Below, one piece after another: positions 1 to 9,339 of a DNA stretch of 64,000 bases (within the stretch, counting starts at the first letter, position 1; each line of letters opens with the position of its first letter). The notes under the pieces were generated by a model. The model did no database searches, was not told the origin of the DNA, and saw nothing but the letters and a program-made list of their open reading frames with translations. The position numbers and the translations under genes are program-made. The stretch comes from Novosphingobium sp. MD-1 (lineage in GTDB: Bacteria > Pseudomonadota > Alphaproteobacteria > Sphingomonadales > Sphingomonadaceae), in NCBI RefSeq assembly GCF_001014975.1, contig NZ_BBXA01000013.1:1-64000 (forward strand), read 5' to 3'.

Positions 1-298
1 GGTCGCCAGCGCCGAAGTGGCGGACGCGGTCGCCGCGCTGGCCGAAGGCCGGCGGGAACAGGACGAACTGGCCCGGCAAGTCGCCTTGCTCCGCCGTGCG
101 CGCGATCAGGCGCGCGAAGCTTACGCGCAGGGAATCGTGGCCCTGATCGACGTGCTGGATGCCGATCGCAATCTGCTGGAGGCGACCGATCGCCTCGCGC
201 AGAATCGCGAAGCGCTTGCGCGCGCCTCGGTGGCGGCGGTACGGGCGATGGGCGGCGGCTACGGCCCCGGCGAGCAGGAGGCGGATCACCATGGCTGA
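1..298 (+). CDS. Efflux RND outer-membrane factor (TolC/NodT-like), C-terminal fragment
   Basis: Only the last ~99 residues are in the window; the reading frame is open to the left edge. What is visible is a long amphipathic, Ala/Arg-rich helix followed by the motif YAQGIVALIDVLDADRNLL, typical of the second coiled-coil repeat of outer-membrane efflux channels, where each repeat ends with a (G)xxxxxDVLdAxrxl segment. Such proteins form the trimeric exit duct of RND or ABC efflux pumps. Its stop codon overlaps the start of the TetR gene by 8 bases, so the pump and its regulator probably form one operon. The partner pump genes would lie left of the window. The family call is firm; the substrate is unknown. 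Confidence 0.8.
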   Translation, partial: VASAEVADAVAALAEGRREQDELARQVALLRRARDQAREAYAQGIVALIDVLDADRNLLEATDRLAQNREALARASVAAVRAMGGGYGPGEQEADHHG

Positions 299-878
299 CA
301 AGAGCGCCCACAAGGCCAAAGTGCGCGCCCGGATTCTCGACGAGGCCGCCATCGCACTGCGCAGCGGCGGCACCGAAGGGTTGAGCGTCGCCAATCTGAT
401 GAAACGCGCAGGCCTGACGCATGGCGGGTTCTACGCCCATTTCGAGAACCGCGACGATCTGGTTGCCCACGCCGTCGATCGCATGTTCGAAGACAGCCGC
501 GCGATGCTGGAACGCTTCCTGGGCGACCGGCCCGACCTTGGCGGGCTGATCGACCACTACCTGTCGGAAGCGGCCATGCGCCGGCACGATCTTGGCTGTC
601 CCCTGCCCTGGCTGGCGGGTGAGGCCCCGAGAATGCCCGAGTCCGCACGCCGCCGCTTCCAGGCCGGCATTTCCGCCATGCGCGATGCCATCGCCGGCGC
701 GCTGGTCAGAAGCGGCCACCCAAAGCCCGAAGCCGATGCCCTTGCCGCCTCGATAGTCGCCGAAATGGTCGGCGCCATGACTCTCGCCCGCGCACAGGGC
801 GAAGGCGAGGAAGCCGTCGCCACGCTGAAGGCCGCGCGCGCGGCGCTTCACGCACGCGTGGCGTTACGGCCTCACTGA
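291..878 (+). CDS. TetR/AcrR family transcriptional regulator
   Basis: A 195-residue protein. An N-terminal helix-turn-helix of the TetR type is visible at about residues 13-60, with the hallmark GLTHGGFYAHFENRDDLVAHA. The C-terminal all-helical part would bind a ligand; it contains a GCPLPWLAGE segment like that of many TetR proteins controlling efflux or reductase genes. The start is chosen at ATG 291 because AGGAGG lies at a good distance before it; longer readings of the frame would run through the efflux gene. It overlaps the end of the outer-membrane factor gene and is likely its autoregulated repressor. The inducer cannot be read from sequence. Confidence 0.9.
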   Translation: MADKSAHKAKVRARILDEAAIALRSGGTEGLSVANLMKRAGLTHGGFYAHFENRDDLVAHAVDRMFEDSRAMLERFLGDRPDLGGLIDHYLSEAAMRRHDLGCPLPWLAGEAPRMPESARRRFQAGISAMRDAIAGALVRSGHPKPEADALAASIVAEMVGAMTLARAQGEGEEAVATLKAARAALHARVALRPH

Positions 879-892
879 ACCGGGCCGCGGAC

Positions 893-2005
893 TCAGGCGA
901 AAGGCGTCAGCCCGGTCAGCACCATCCGCACCAGATCGGCCTGCCCGGCGGCCCCGGTCTTGGCATATATGCGCTTCGAATAGTTCCGCGCGGTCTCGCT
1001 GGTCAGGCGCAGGCGGCGGCCGGCCTCCACGATCGTTTCGCCCATGCTGATGGCGTGCGCCAGCGCGGCTTCGCGATCCGACAGGCCATGGACCGCCGCC
1101 AGCGTGCGGACCGCTTCGCGCGCGGCTTCGCGGTGTTCGCGGCGCAGCGTGCCGATCACTGCCGGGAAGGCGCAAGGCTCCACCAGGGCAAGGTCCGACT
1201 TGCGCAGCAACACGTCGAGCGCCGAGCGCTCGTCGAGCCGGATCACGCGCGTTCCGCCCGCCGGACCGGCCGCCAGCGCGGCGCAGGCGGCATCGAGCGC
1301 GCGCGCGACATCGGGAAGCACCTGCAACCGGCGGCCCGGCGCCGGCCCTGGTTCGGGCGTGAACGCCAGCAGGGCTTCCGCCCAGGGATCGGCGGCCATG
1401 ACCCGCCCGCCAGCATCGAACGCCAGTTGCCCCACGCCCAGCCGCGCCAGCGTGGCCTGCGCCATCGCCGCCTGGAGCCGCTGCTCGGTCAGCGCGCCCA
1501 GCGTACGCAGGGCGGCGGTCAGGTGCGGCGCGATCGCCGCCAGCGCGGAGACGGCGGTGGCGCTGAAATCCTCGCGCTCGCGCACCAGCAGCAGCCAGGC
1601 ATCCGCCGAGCCGCCCGCCGAGACGCGCAACCAGCGACCATAGCGGATGCCCATGTCGTGCAGCGCCGCGCGCTGTTCGGCGAGCCGGGCGGGATGGTCG
1701 TAGTCCAGCATTTCGTCGAGCGCATAGACCCGGCCGGGGCGGAGCGCGCCGTATGGATGCAGCCGCAGCGCGTCGAGCCGGCGGAAGTCGAGCGGCGGCT
1801 CCTGCGCCGCGCGAGGCGCGGCGACATGAAGCACCGTGGGGTCCTGCGCAGGCGTCGCATTGGCCAGAGTCACGATCAGGAACGCCCGCCGGGCATAGGT
1901 GCGCGCCACCAGATTGCGCATGAACGCAACCCATGGCGGGCTTTCGTGAATGCCCTCGATCAAGGGCAGGAAAAGCTCGCGTTGATCGGCCGAAAGAAAT
2001 GCCAT
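893..2005 (-). CDS. LuxR-family helix-turn-helix transcriptional regulator
   Basis: A 370-residue protein. The last ~65 residues form a LuxR/GerE-type DNA-binding domain (GLSDREAALAHAISMGETI followed by EAGRRLRLTSETARNYSKRIYAKTGA). The first ~290 residues are a poorly conserved sensory region, perhaps PAS-like (the stretch LGVGQLAFDAGGRVMAAD resembles a PAS core). No receiver or acyl-homoserine-lactone-binding signature is evident. The gene is divergent from cysD, and a perfect 16-bp palindrome lies 9 bases before its start, a probable operator. It may control itself, the cys operon or neither; the signal is unknown. Confidence 0.85.
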   Translation of the reverse strand: MAFLSADQRELFLPLIEGIHESPPWVAFMRNLVARTYARRAFLIVTLANATPAQDPTVLHVAAPRAAQEPPLDFRRLDALRLHPYGALRPGRVYALDEMLDYDHPARLAEQRAALHDMGIRYGRWLRVSAGGSADAWLLLVREREDFSATAVSALAAIAPHLTAALRTLGALTEQRLQAAMAQATLARLGVGQLAFDAGGRVMAADPWAEALLAFTPEPGPAPGRRLQVLPDVARALDAACAALAAGPAGGTRVIRLDERSALDVLLRKSDLALVEPCAFPAVIGTLRREHREAAREAVRTLAAVHGLSDREAALAHAISMGETIVEAGRRLRLTSETARNYSKRIYAKTGAAGQADLVRMVLTGLTPFA

Positions 2006-2013
2006 CTGTTTTT

Positions 2014-2029
2014 GCTCCCATATGGGAGC
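2014..2029. promoter_or_regulatory. Perfect 16-bp palindrome between luxR-type gene and cysD (candidate operator)
   Basis: GCTCCCATATGGGAGC reads the same on both strands. It lies 9 bases upstream of the LuxR-type start codon and 57 bases upstream of cysD, in an 80-base divergent intergenic region. LuxR-type dimers bind dyads of about this size, so autoregulation is the simplest reading. Which protein binds is inference. Confidence 0.5.
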
Positions 2030-2085
2030 TTCATGGTCAAGCCGTTACGCCGATGTGACAGGCAGCCACTCCCACGGAGTCATCC

Positions 2086-3006
2086 ATGTCCAGTTCGTTG
2101 CCCCGTTCCTCGCTGACCCATCTCGAACGGCTCGAGGCCGAAGCGATCCACATCATGCGCGAAGTCGTGGCCGAGGCCGAACGCCCCGTCATGCTCTATT
2201 CGGTGGGCAAGGACTCCGCCGTGATGCTGCATCTGGCGCGCAAGGCGTTCTATCCCTCGCCACCGCCCTTCCCGCTGCTGCATGTCGATACGACGTGGAA
2301 ATTCCGCGACATGTACGCGCTGCGGGACCGGATGGCTTCGGAAAGCGGCATGGAACTGCTGGTCTATCGCAATCCCGAAGCGCTGGAGCGGGGCATCAAC
2401 CCGTTCGATCACGGCGCGCTCCACACCGACATGTGGAAGACCGAGGGGCTGAAGCAGGCGCTCGACAAGTGGGGCTTCGACGCGGCCTTTGGCGGCGCGC
2501 GGCGCGACGAGGAGAAGAGCCGGGCCAAGGAGCGCATCTTCTCGTTCCGCACCGCCAGCCACGGCTGGGACCCCAAGAACCAGCGCCCCGAACTGTGGAG
2601 CACGTACAACGCCCGCAAGAACAAGGGCGAATCGATCCGCGTCTTCCCGATCAGCAACTGGACCGAGCTGGACATCTGGCAGTACATCCACCTGAACGAC
2701 GTGCCGATCGTGCCGCTCTATTTCGCAGCCGAGCGCCCCACCGTGGAGCGCGACGGCATGCTGTTGATGGTCGATGACGATCGCTTCCCGCTGCGCCCCG
2801 GCGAAGAGCCGGTGATGCGCTCGATCCGCTTCCGCACGCTGGGCTGCTATCCGCTGACCGGCGCGGTCGAAAGCAGTGCCGCCACGCTGCCGCAGGTGAT
2901 CCAGGAAACGCTGCTGACCACCACCAGCGAGCGCCAGGGCCGCGCCATCGACAAGGATGCGGGCGGCGCGGGCATGGAAGTGAAGAAGCAGCAGGGGTAC
3001 TTCTGA
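2086..3006 (+). CDS. cysD: Sulfate adenylyltransferase subunit 2
   Basis: A 306-residue protein, the usual length for CysD. It is the catalytic ATP pyrophosphatase subunit of ATP sulfurylase, making adenosine phosphosulfate (APS) from ATP and sulfate in the cytoplasm. The PP-loop [12 protein letters not shown] lies at about residues 39-50. Other family-typical stretches are [12 protein letters not shown], the [19 protein letters not shown] segment and the ending RQGRAIDKD...[10 protein letters not shown]. The start ATG follows an ACGGAG sequence. The stop overlaps the start of cysNC by one base (TGATG), so translation is probably coupled. Identification is secure. Confidence 0.98.
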   Translation: MSSSLPRSSLTHLERLEAEAIHIMREVVAEAERPVMLYSVGKDSAVMLHLARKAFYPSPPPFPLLHVDTTWKFRDMYALRDRMASESGMELLVYRNPEALERGINPFDHGALHTDMWKTEGLKQALDKWGFDAAFGGARRDEEKSRAKERIFSFRTASHGWDPKNQRPELWSTYNARKNKGESIRVFPISNWTELDIWQYIHLNDVPIVPLYFAAERPTVERDGMLLMVDDDRFPLRPGEEPVMRSIRFRTLGCYPLTGAVESSAATLPQVIQETLLTTTSERQGRAIDKDAGGAGMEVKKQQGYF

Positions 3007-4931
3007 TGTCCGAAGCAGACGTCATCTACAAGACCGATGCCCTCATCGCCGAGGACATCGACGCCTATCTCGAAACGCATCGCAACAAGACGATGCTGCG
3101 CTTCATCACCTGCGGTTCGGTGGATGACGGCAAGTCCACGCTGATCGGCCGGCTGCTGTATGATTCGAAGATGATCTTCGAGGACCAGCTCACCGCGCTG
3201 GAAGCCGACAGCAAGCGCGTGGGCACGCAGGGGCAGGAGATCGACTTCGCCCTGCTGGTCGATGGCCTTGCCGCCGAACGCGAACAGGGCATCACCATCG
3301 ACGTCGCCTATCGCTTCTTCGCCACCGAAAAACGCAAGTTCATCGTTGCCGACACACCCGGCCACGAACAGTACACGCGCAACATGGTGACCGGCGCCTC
3401 CACCGCCGACCTCGCCGTGATCCTGATCGACGCGCGCAAGGGCGTGCTGACGCAGACGCGGCGGCACTCGTATCTCGCGCACCTGATCGGCATCCGCCAC
3501 ATCGTGCTGGCGGTGAACAAGATGGACCTTGTCGATTACGACCACGCCGTGTTCGACGGCATCGTCAAGGACTACACCGCCTTCGCGCGCTCGATCGGCA
3601 TCGAAACCTTCGTGCCGATCCCGATCTCCGGCTTCAAGGGCGACAACATCACCACGCTTTCGGCGAACACGCCCTGGTACCAGGGGCCGGCGCTGATGGA
3701 ACACCTGGAGACGGTGGAAGTCGACGCCACCATCGACCAGACCAAGCCGTTCCGTCTGCCGGTGCAGTGGGTCAACCGCCCCAACCTCGATTTTCGGGGC
3801 TTCTCGGGCCAGATCGCGACCGGTTCGGTGAAGCCGGGCGACGCGGTGCGCGTACTGCCTTCGGGCAAGACCAGCACCGTCACGCGCATCGTCACGCTCG
3901 ATGGCGATCTGGAGGAAGCGGTCGCCGGCCAGTCGATCACGCTGTGCTTCGCCGACGAAATCGATTGTTCGCGGGGCGACGTCATCGCCGCCGCCGACAA
4001 TCCGCCGCAGGCCGCCGACCAGTTCGAGGCAACGTTCGTGTGGATGGCCGACGAGGCCCTGATCCCCGGCCGCGCCTACTGGCTCAAGCTGGGCACGCAG
4101 ACGGTTTCGGCAACGGTGCAGCAGCCCAAGTACACCGTCAACGTCAACACCATGGAGCAGCTGGCCGCCAAGACGCTGGACCTCAACGCCATCGGCGTGG
4201 CCGAACTGACGACCGACCGCGCAGTGGTGTTCGAACCCTATGCCGAAAGCCGCGCGCTGGGCGGGTTCATCCTGATCGACAAGATCACCAATGCCACGGT
4301 GGCGGCGGGGATGCTGAACTTCAGCCTGCGCCGCGCGCAGAACGTCCACTGGCAAGCGCTCGACGTGACCCGCAAGGCGCATGCCGCGCTCAAGCACCAG
4401 ACGCCCGCGGTGCTGTGGTTCACCGGGCTGTCCGGCTCGGGCAAGTCCACGATCGCCAACCTCGTGGAAAAGAAGCTCCACGCATCGGGCAAGCACACGT
4501 TCCTGCTCGATGGCGACAACGTGCGCCACGGGCTGAACAAGGATCTCGGCTTTACCGAGGCGGACCGCATCGAGAATATCCGCCGCGTGGGCGAAGTGGC
4601 CAAGCTGATGACCGACGCCGGCCTGATCGTGCTGACCGCCTTCATCAGCCCGTTCCGCGCCGAACGCGAGATGGTGCGCGCGATGCTGCCCGAAGGCGAA
4701 TTCATCGAAGTGTTCGTCGACACCCCGCTGGAGGAAGCGGAGCGGCGCGACGTGAAAGGCCTCTACAAGAAGGCGCGATCCGGCCAGCTCAAGAACTTCA
4801 CCGGCATCGACAGCCCCTATGAAGCCCCCGAGCGGCCGGAAATCCGCATCGACACCACGCGCGAAACACCCGAAGATGCCGCCGAACGCATCGTCGAGCG
4901 CGTGATCGGCAGCTGGAGCCCCGTGATATGA
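3006..4931 (+). CDS. cysNC: Bifunctional sulfate adenylyltransferase subunit 1 / adenylylsulfate kinase
   Basis: A 641-residue fusion. Residues 1 to ~440 are CysN, an EF-Tu-like GTPase that drives APS synthesis by CysD: GSVDDGKS at 37-44, DTPGH at 116-120 and NKMD at 171-174, followed by two beta-barrel domains. Residues ~455-641 are CysC (APS kinase), which makes PAPS: Walker A GLSGSGKS at 474-481, then [15 protein letters not shown] and the [10 protein letters not shown] segment. CysN-CysC fusions are common in alphaproteobacteria, where PAPS may feed sulfation as well as cysteine synthesis. The 3' end overlaps cysQ in an ATGA. No PAPS or APS reductase gene is in the window. Confidence 0.98.
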   Translation: MSEADVIYKTDALIAEDIDAYLETHRNKTMLRFITCGSVDDGKSTLIGRLLYDSKMIFEDQLTALEADSKRVGTQGQEIDFALLVDGLAAEREQGITIDVAYRFFATEKRKFIVADTPGHEQYTRNMVTGASTADLAVILIDARKGVLTQTRRHSYLAHLIGIRHIVLAVNKMDLVDYDHAVFDGIVKDYTAFARSIGIETFVPIPISGFKGDNITTLSANTPWYQGPALMEHLETVEVDATIDQTKPFRLPVQWVNRPNLDFRGFSGQIATGSVKPGDAVRVLPSGKTSTVTRIVTLDGDLEEAVAGQSITLCFADEIDCSRGDVIAAADNPPQAADQFEATFVWMADEALIPGRAYWLKLGTQTVSATVQQPKYTVNVNTMEQLAAKTLDLNAIGVAELTTDRAVVFEPYAESRALGGFILIDKITNATVAAGMLNFSLRRAQNVHWQALDVTRKAHAALKHQTPAVLWFTGLSGSGKSTIANLVEKKLHASGKHTFLLDGDNVRHGLNKDLGFTEADRIENIRRVGEVAKLMTDAGLIVLTAFISPFRAEREMVRAMLPEGEFIEVFVDTPLEEAERRDVKGLYKKARSGQLKNFTGIDSPYEAPERPEIRIDTTRETPEDAAERIVERVIGSWSPVI

Positions 4932-5668
4932 ACGACACCGAACTGGCCGCCCACCTCGCCGACGTGGCGGGCAAGCTGCTGATCACGGTGCGCGAAAGCG
5001 GGATGCTGAGCCTCAAGGCGCTGGGCAAGGCGGGCGATGCCACCGCCAACCAGTTCCTGTGCCACGCGCTGCGCGAACAGCGCCCGGACGATGCGCTGCT
5101 GTCCGAAGAGGAGAAGGACAGCCCCGAACGACTCGAGGCCGCGCGCGTGTGGATCGTCGATCCCGTCGACGGCACCCGCGAATATGGCGAGGCGCGGACC
5201 GACTGGGCGGTCCATGTCGGGCTGGCGGTGGACGGCGCACCGGTGCTGGGCGCGGTGGCGCTGCCCGGCGCCGGGGTGATACTGCGCTCCGACCGGCCGA
5301 TCCCCCTTCCCCCCGCGCCCGCGCGGCTGCGCATGGTCGTCAGCCGCACGCGCCCCGCGCCAGAGGCGACCGCCGTAGCCGCACGGCTCGGCGCGGACCT
5401 GGTGCCGATGGGTTCGGCCGGGGCGAAAGCCATGGCCGTGATCCGGGGGCAGGCGGATATCTACCTGCATTCGGGCGGACAGTACGAATGGGATTCCTGC
5501 GCGCCGGTCGCGGTCGCGCTGGCCCATGGCCTCCATGCCAGCCGCATCGACGGCAGCCCGCTCGTGTACAACCAGCGCGATACCTACATGCCCGACCTGC
5601 TCATCTGCCGGAAGGAACACGCGCAACAGGTGCTCGATCTGGTGCGCGACGTGCGCGTGGAGGCATGA
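4928..5668 (+). CDS. cysQ: 3'(2'),5'-bisphosphate nucleotidase CysQ
   Basis: A 246-residue inositol-monophosphatase-fold enzyme that hydrolyses 3'-phosphoadenosine 5'-phosphate (PAP) to AMP, or PAPS to APS, protecting the cell from build-up of these nucleotides. Metal-binding motifs are intact: an SEEEKD acid cluster at about 59-64, DPVDGT at 78-83 and WDSCAP near 187. It is the third gene of the sulfate activation operon, translationally coupled to cysNC through ATGA. The ending [15 protein letters not shown] is typical of CysQ. Confidence 0.95.
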   Translation: MNDTELAAHLADVAGKLLITVRESGMLSLKALGKAGDATANQFLCHALREQRPDDALLSEEEKDSPERLEAARVWIVDPVDGTREYGEARTDWAVHVGLAVDGAPVLGAVALPGAGVILRSDRPIPLPPAPARLRMVVSRTRPAPEATAVAARLGADLVPMGSAGAKAMAVIRGQADIYLHSGGQYEWDSCAPVAVALAHGLHASRIDGSPLVYNQRDTYMPDLLICRKEHAQQVLDLVRDVRVEA

Positions 5669-5742
5669 TCACGCGCTAGCCTGGACACGGCGCCGCGGCG
5701 CGATCCGACAGAAATGAAGATGCGGAAGGGGAGAGTGGTTTC

Positions 5743-6678
5743 ATGGCGTTGAATGCACAAGTCGAAGCCCTGCTCGCGATGTTCGCGCAGATGCCGCCCG
5801 TCGATTTCGCCGCGATCTCCGCACGGGCACTGCGCGAAATCAACGACCAGCGACCGATGCAGATGGGGCCGCCGCCCGCCGTGGCGATCGTCGAGGACCT
5901 GGCGCTGGACCTTGCCGGGCGGACGATCCCGGCGCGGCTCTACGTTCCCGAAGGTTCGGGCGAGAACCCGCCCCTGGTGATCTACTACCATGGCGGCGGC
6001 TGGGTGATCGGCACGCTCGATACGCACGACGGAACCTGCCGCGCGCTCGCGCGGGCCAGTGGCGCGGCGGTGCTTTCCATCGGCTACCGGCTGGCGCCCG
6101 AGCACCCCTTCCCGGCCCCGTTCGACGATTGCTACGACGCGCTCGTCTGGGCGCGGGACCATGCCGCCGATCTGGGAGTGGACGGCACCCGGATCGCCGT
6201 GGCGGGGGACAGCGCCGGCGGCAACCTGGCGGCGGCGGTGGCGATCCGCGCGCGCGACGAAGGCGGACCGGCGCTGCGCCACCAGTTGCTGATCTATCCC
6301 GTCACCGATGCCGATTTCTCGCTGCCATCCTATGCCGCCAACGGGGGCGGGCAGTATTTCCTCTCCACCGCCGCCATGCGCTGGTTCTGGGACCAGTATG
6401 TCGGAACCGAGGCTGACGGGCATATCCACGGCGCAACCGTGCTGCGCACCGAACACCTTTCCGGGCTGCCATCGGCGACGGTCATCACCGCGCAATACGA
6501 TCCGCTGCGCGACGAAGGCGTCGCCTATGCGGAACGGCTGGCGGCCGCCGGCGTGCCGGTGGAGGCGGAGGAAGCGCCGGGCATGATTCACGGCTTCTTC
6601 TCGATGTTCGCGTTCGTGCCGGATGCCGTGGCCTATATCGATCGCGCCGGCGCGCGCCTGAAGGCGGCGCTGGCCTGA
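5743..6678 (+). CDS. Alpha/beta hydrolase, hormone-sensitive-lipase family (esterase)
   Basis: A 311-residue cytoplasmic esterase with no signal peptide. The HGGGW oxyanion-hole motif starts at His83, the nucleophile elbow GDSAGG places Ser at 157, and Asp253 (YDPLRDEG) and His283 (GMIHGF) complete the triad. This is the HSL (bacterial family IV) signature. These enzymes cleave short to medium acyl esters; the natural substrate cannot be read. It begins 74 bases after cysQ with its own AAGGGGAG ribosome site and is followed by a terminator, so it may be read through from the cys operon or be separate. Confidence 0.93.
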   Translation: MALNAQVEALLAMFAQMPPVDFAAISARALREINDQRPMQMGPPPAVAIVEDLALDLAGRTIPARLYVPEGSGENPPLVIYYHGGGWVIGTLDTHDGTCRALARASGAAVLSIGYRLAPEHPFPAPFDDCYDALVWARDHAADLGVDGTRIAVAGDSAGGNLAAAVAIRARDEGGPALRHQLLIYPVTDADFSLPSYAANGGGQYFLSTAAMRWFWDQYVGTEADGHIHGATVLRTEHLSGLPSATVITAQYDPLRDEGVAYAERLAAAGVPVEAEEAPGMIHGFFSMFAFVPDAVAYIDRAGARLKAALA

Positions 6679-6688
6679 TCGAAGAAAA

Positions 6689-6721
6689 GGGGTGGATGGC
6701 CATGCCACCCACCCCAGTTTT
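6689..6721 (+). terminator. Rho-independent-like terminator after the esterase
   Basis: A stem of about 12 bp, GGGGTGGATGGC pairing with GCCACCCACCCC (one G-U type mismatch), has a CAT loop and is followed by AGTTTTG. It lies between convergent genes (esterase on plus, TonB receptor on minus) and could serve both. Confidence 0.7.
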
Positions 6722-6759
6722 GCGCAGGGTGAGGATCCTGCGCGCCCTTCGATAGCTCG

Positions 6760-9174
6760 TCAGAAGTTGATAGAGGCTTCGAGGCCGAACGTGCGCGGCG
6801 GGTTGAAGTTGCCGTAATCGCCCAGCACCGCATCGTTCGCGCCCGAGCGGCGATAGATGTGCGTTTCGTTGAACAGGTTGCGCGCCCAGGCGGCGACCGT
6901 CAGCTTCTGGCCGTTGCCGTTCATCGGAATGTCCGCCAGCGCGAGCCGGCCGTTGACGATGAAGCTGTCGTCCGTCTTCACGTTCTCGGACTGGAAGCTG
7001 TACATGCTGCTCGCGTAGTTGGCATCGATGTGGAAGCGCAGCGCGGTGCCGGCGGCATTGAGCGGCACTTCGTAATCCGCGTAGGCCGAAGCCGCGTTCC
7101 GGGGCGTGTACACCACGAAGACCTGCGTCAACTGCCCGAACGTCGGCCCCGGGTTCGGGTTCGCCGTGGCGGGGATGTTGGTGTAGGTATAGGCATAGGA
7201 CGCGCCTAGGGTCATGTTCTCGACCGGACGCACCGTCAGGTCCGCTTCCACGCCGCGGATCTTGGAGGTGCCCGGCGCATTGGCGGTGTTTTCGGTGTGC
7301 AGGTTGTAGGTCGGGTTGGGCGAGCCATCGGCCAGGAACTGCAGCGTATCGACGTTGTCGAAATCGATCTGCGTGCCGGTGCGATCCATGATGTAGCCGG
7401 CAAGGTTCAGGCGCACCTTGTGATCCAGGAAGTCCATCTTCGCGCCGAGTTCGTAAGCCTTGACCTTCTCCGGCCCGAACGCGCCGAACGTGCTCGACCG
7501 GTCGTTGGCGCCGCCGGCGCGGTAGCCGGTGGAATACTTGGCATAGACGTTCACGCCGGAGGACAGGTCATAGGCCAGCGTGACCATCGGATCGAACCGG
7601 TCCTTGTCGAACCGGAACGTCCACGGCGTGGCGACGCCCGAAACCGTGGTCAGCGCGCCATTGCGCTTGTCCTTGGTATAGCGGCCGCCGACGGTGATGT
7701 GCAGCGGATCGATCGGCGACCAGGTGACCTGCGCGAAGGCGGCATAGCTGCGGGCCGTGGCATGGCTGTCGCGCTGGATGAAGCGCGAGCCATAGGCCCA
7801 GCCGTTGTTCGACGAGGTGATCGCGCCGTTCACGATCTCGCTGTTGATGATGTAGCCGGTGCCGTCCGCGTTCCAGGTGTTCGACGAAGGCGTCGCCGCC
7901 GATTCCTGGGCGTTTTCGGTGAAATAGTAGAGGCCGACCACATAGTCGAAACGCGCCACGCTGCCCACCGCCTGCAGTTCCTGGCTGAACTGGCGCTGGT
8001 GCAGGTCGGAAAGGCTGTAGCGGCTGAACGTGGCGTTCGGCAGGAACACCGTGCGGTGCGCGCCGCCGGAATTGTCCCACTGGTTGGTGGTCACGCCGCG
8101 CCACGCGGTGATCGAGCGCAGCTCGAGGCCCGGGCTGACCTTGTACTTGAGCACGGCGGAGAACCCGTCGGTCTTGTCCACGCTCGGCTGCTGCGGCACG
8201 CCGATGTCCGCAACCGACATGCGCTGGTTGCCGCTCACCACCACCAGCGGCGAAAGCGGCGCGATAAAGCCCTTGGGCAGCTTGCCGCCGTTGGCCTGGA
8301 TCTGCGCCAGCGTGGCAACCGGCAGGCCATTGGGGTTGTAGTTGATCAACTGGCTGTAGAACGGCGTGTTCTCATCGCGCGACTGATCATAGGAAAACTC
8401 GGCCGAAAAGCCGTCGAACGGCTTCCACAGGGCGGTGGCTCGGCCACCGACGCGCTGATACTGGTTCCAGCCCGCCTGACCCGCCAGCGGGTTCTTCACG
8501 GTCGGGTCCTGATGCTGGACCACGCCGTCCAGCTTGAAGGCGATGTTGTGGAATTCGGGCAGGTTCACGTGCAGTTCGCCGTTATAGCTGCCGTAATTGC
8601 CCACGCCCGCCAGCACCCGGCCGCCGAACTCGCCGGTGGGCTGCGCGGTAACGATGCTGACCGCGCCGCCTTCGGTGTTGCGGCCGAACAGCGTGCCCTG
8701 CGGTCCGCGCAGGACTTCCACGCGCTGCACATCGAACAGCGCAGCGTTCAGCCCCTGCTGGCGACCCAGATAGACGCCGTCGAGATAGACGCCCACGCCT
8801 TGGTCGCGCGCGGTCTGGTTGGCGTCGAACGGCACGATGCCGCGAATGCCGACCGTCAGCGCCGACTGGCGCGCTTCGAACGTGGCCACGCGCAGCGACG
8901 GGATGGCGCCATCGGCCAGATCGATCAGGCTTTGCACGTGGCGATCGCGGATGACCGTGGGAGTTACCACGGAAATGGCGATCGGGGTCTTCTGCAGATT
9001 GGTCTCGCGCTTGGTCGCGGTGACGACGATCTGCTCCAGCCCGCGGCCGGAGTCGGGGCTTTCCGCCTCGGCGGCGGCGGCGGTTGTCGCATCGTCAGCG
9101 GCGTGCGCCATGGCGGGCGCGAACGCGAGCGGAAGCGCCAGCGGCAGGGCCGCCAGCGACGTATGGAACTTCAT
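6760..9174 (-). CDS. TonB-dependent outer-membrane receptor
   Basis: An 804-residue receptor. The start is ATG 9174, preceded by AGGGAGG and giving a signal peptide (MKFHTSLAALPLALPLAFAP...AHA); a longer reading adds an unlikely basic stretch. After cleavage comes a TonB box-like IVVTATKRETNLQKTPIAI, then the plug domain (VEVLRGPQGTLFGRNTEGGAVSIVTA) and a 22-strand barrel ending in LEASINF with terminal Phe. It resembles the large sphingomonad family of FecA/iron.complex-type receptors annotated in catabolic loci. The substrate is unknown and the neighbours do not indicate one. Confidence 0.92.
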   Translation of the reverse strand: MKFHTSLAALPLALPLAFAPAMAHAADDATTAAAAEAESPDSGRGLEQIVVTATKRETNLQKTPIAISVVTPTVIRDRHVQSLIDLADGAIPSLRVATFEARQSALTVGIRGIVPFDANQTARDQGVGVYLDGVYLGRQQGLNAALFDVQRVEVLRGPQGTLFGRNTEGGAVSIVTAQPTGEFGGRVLAGVGNYGSYNGELHVNLPEFHNIAFKLDGVVQHQDPTVKNPLAGQAGWNQYQRVGGRATALWKPFDGFSAEFSYDQSRDENTPFYSQLINYNPNGLPVATLAQIQANGGKLPKGFIAPLSPLVVVSGNQRMSVADIGVPQQPSVDKTDGFSAVLKYKVSPGLELRSITAWRGVTTNQWDNSGGAHRTVFLPNATFSRYSLSDLHQRQFSQELQAVGSVARFDYVVGLYYFTENAQESAATPSSNTWNADGTGYIINSEIVNGAITSSNNGWAYGSRFIQRDSHATARSYAAFAQVTWSPIDPLHITVGGRYTKDKRNGALTTVSGVATPWTFRFDKDRFDPMVTLAYDLSSGVNVYAKYSTGYRAGGANDRSSTFGAFGPEKVKAYELGAKMDFLDHKVRLNLAGYIMDRTGTQIDFDNVDTLQFLADGSPNPTYNLHTENTANAPGTSKIRGVEADLTVRPVENMTLGASYAYTYTNIPATANPNPGPTFGQLTQVFVVYTPRNAASAYADYEVPLNAAGTALRFHIDANYASSMYSFQSENVKTDDSFIVNGRLALADIPMNGNGQKLTVAAWARNLFNETHIYRRSGANDAVLGDYGNFNPPRTFGLEASINF

Positions 9175-9249
9175 TTCCGAATTCCTCCCTGGGGTGATGG
9201 ACGGGCTGCGACGATCGCTTGCGCCCAAGTCCTTCGACACCGCGGGAGC

Positions 9250-9309
9250 TAACTTTAGTAATTTGCATTCACGTTACAGAAACAGTGTGGAAAATTAACT
9301 TTAGGTAAT
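9250..9309. repeat. Direct repeat TAACTTTAG(G)TAAT upstream of TonB receptor
   Basis: TAACTTTAGTAAT at 9250-9262 recurs as TAACTTTAGGTAAT at 9296-9309, spaced 46 bases apart, in the only AT-rich stretch of this intergenic region. It sits upstream of the receptor start at 9174 and after the efflux operon end. It could be a tandem activator site; nothing identifies the protein. Confidence 0.35.
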
Positions 9310-9339
9310 CTTCAGCAGATTCCTGCGCGACGGCCACGA

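Noticed and set aside
2847..4529. A 560-codon minus-strand frame opposite cysNC
   Set aside because: Composition is Asp/Val/His-rich shadow coding of the CysNC gene, with no ribosome site or family features.
7297..9252. A 651-codon plus-strand frame opposite the first TonB receptor
   Set aside because: Same kind of antisense shadow; starts without ribosome site and shows no domain.
9286..9294. DnaA-box-like TGTGGAAAA upstream of the first TonB receptor
   Set aside because: Isolated match in an AT-rich promoter region; expected by chance.
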